NCBI GenBank assembly: GCA_026014465.1
Contig: JAOZID010000010.1
Location: 216,288-280,287, forward strand
From: Candidatus Bathyarchaeota archaeon
GTDB lineage: Archaea > Thermoproteota > Bathyarchaeia > Bathyarchaeales > Bathycorpusculaceae
Reading direction: 5' to 3'
DNA: 64,000 nucleotides
Within the stretch, counting starts at the first letter, position 1. Each line of letters starts with the position of its first letter. Below, piece by piece: positions 63,223 through 64,000 of this stretch. The translations under genes were made by a program, and so were the position numbers. The notes under the pieces were generated by a model. It made no database searches. It saw only the letters and a program-made list of their open reading frames with translations, and was not told where the DNA came from.

Positions 63223-63255
63223 ACCCTCAACCAAAAAAAGAAGCAAGGTGTTGGG

Positions 63256-64000
63256 TTATGTGGATAGCATTTCTGCGAGTTTTATCAAATCAGGGTTGAG
63301 TTGCTTGGAGTTGCCAGCGGATTCCTCTAAGGGGATGTTTGAGACTTTGCCGTTTTGCATGCCCACCACTTTGTTTGCTTTTCCCTGCAACAGCAAATCA
63401 ACTGCTTTTTCTGCAAACAAACTGGCTAAGAGCCTGCTTCGTGCAGTTGGGCTGCCGCCTCTTTGGACGTAACCCAGTATGGTCAGTCTCACTTCGGAGC
63501 CTGTTTGTTTTTCGATATCATGAGCGACTTTGTTGACTTTGCCGCATCCCTCTGCAGCCACCACTATGCCCGCTCTTTTTCCTTTAAGCGCGTTGGCTTT
63601 TAGGGTGCTAACCACAGCTTCGATGTTGCAGCGGTGCTCAGGAACCAGTATAACTTCAGCGCCTACGCTTATCCCCACCGTCAACGCCAAGAATCCACGT
63701 TGACGACCCATGACTTCTACTATGAATATGCGTTCGTGAGAGATCGCGGTGTCGCGGATTTTGTCAATTTCTGCCACGCCAGTGTTGACTGCGGTGTCAA
63801 ATCCTATGGTTTCGTCTGTGCCGTAGACGTCGTTGTCTATGGTTGCTGGAAGCGCGACCATTTGTGTGCTACAGTACTTGGTTAAGTCTAATGCACCACG
63901 AATTGAGCCGTCTCCGCCAATCACGACTAAGCCTTCTACGCCGTTTTGCTCCAAAGTCTGGGCTGCCTTCTTGAGTCCCGCCTCGGTTTTGAATGGGGGA
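63256..64000 (-). CDS. pfkA: ATP-dependent 6-phosphofructokinase (5' end outside window)
   Basis: The C-terminal 248 codons; the frame stays open past the window end, so the ATP-binding N-terminus lies outside. LVVIGGDGSIRGA and ATIDNDVYGTDETIGFDTA carry Gly at both positions that are Asp and Lys in PPi-dependent enzymes, so ATP is the likely donor. IVEVMGRQRGFLAL and LGYVQRGGSPTARSRLLA are sugar-phosphate and effector-site segments. It commits fructose 6-phosphate to glycolysis. Bacterial-type PfkA is uncommon in archaea. A minus-strand T run follows the convergent gap at 63229-63240. Confidence 0.93.
   Translation of the reverse strand, partial: PPFKTEAGLKKAAQTLEQNGVEGLVVIGGDGSIRGALDLTKYCSTQMVALPATIDNDVYGTDETIGFDTAVNTGVAEIDKIRDTAISHERIFIVEVMGRQRGFLALTVGISVGAEVILVPEHRCNIEAVVSTLKANALKGKRAGIVVAAEGCGKVNKVAHDIEKQTGSEVRLTILGYVQRGGSPTARSRLLASLFAEKAVDLLLQGKANKVVGMQNGKVSNIPLEESAGNSKQLNPDLIKLAEMLST

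Overview
The window reads as chromosomal DNA of an archaeon, most likely a mesophilic, anaerobic member of the Bathyarchaeia or a close Thermoproteota relative. This placement is an inference from gene content. Archaeal markers are RadA, an archaeal-type two-subunit phenylalanyl-tRNA synthetase, an Hjc-like resolvase, the Tsr3-type rRNA-modification enzyme, PyrI, PadR regulators and A/T-rich TATA boxes about 26 bp before several starts. Bacterial-type systems are mixed in: UvrABC, GrpE-DnaK-DnaJ, class II aldolase, ATP-type phosphofructokinase and DinB. Many genes start with TTG or GTG behind a clear GGAGG-like site.

Layout. Positions 1-8 kb are gene-poor: a 16-bp tandem repeat, a PD-(D/E)XK nuclease, an FtsX-type ABC exporter, an Hjc-like resolvase, YjbQ, four copies of a 31-bp dispersed repeat (R1), and a candidate structured RNA near 7.05 kb. 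Positions 7.7-13.8 kb carry nicotinamidase, a lone RAM-domain protein, the NAD(P)HX repair enzyme, Tsr3, a LysE-type exporter, a macrodomain protein, a tiny zinc ribbon and a REC-histidine kinase. Positions 13.9-18.5 kb look accessory: a C39-like cysteine peptidase, a small protein homologous to its pro-region with a probable CTG start, a membrane-anchored beta-helix protein, and tRNA-Ser(GCU). Positions 18.7-25.4 kb hold a 5' remnant of an Fpg/Nei glycosylase facing uvrC, then uvrA and uvrB.

Positions 25.4-34 kb hold an M48 protease, ApgM, CorA, MscS, class II aldolase and a secreted vWA protein. Positions 34-44 kb hold RNase HI, an ABC-2 exporter, a YgbA-like protein, thioredoxin, a double-SIS protein, DUF2284, nitroreductase, a PIN-like protein with a probable ATT start, DinB, a membrane-bound winged-helix protein, a MazG-like enzyme, a YkgJ-type protein and PyrI. 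Positions 44-52.6 kb hold an unusual two-part kinase, two PadR regulators, DUF996, grpE-dnaK-dnaJ and a double zinc ribbon. Positions 52.7-60 kb hold fumarase (two subunits), radA with a linked unknown gene, and pheST. The last 4 kb hold small zinc-finger and hypothetical genes, two sub-60-residue genes found by reading the gaps, a GT4 glycosyltransferase and the 3' part of pfkA.

Functional themes are nucleotide-excision and recombinational repair (uvrABC, radA, hjc, dinB, rnhA), protein folding (grpE-dnaK-dnaJ), glycolysis (pfkA, fba, apgM), fumarate metabolism, NAD salvage and repair (pncA, nnr), and export or surface proteins. A second dispersed repeat (R2, about 60-72 bp, three copies) lies in intergenic gaps at 25.4, 34.0 and 52.6 kb. 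The most promising undescribed unit is the peptidase/pro-region-homologue pair at 13986-15671.
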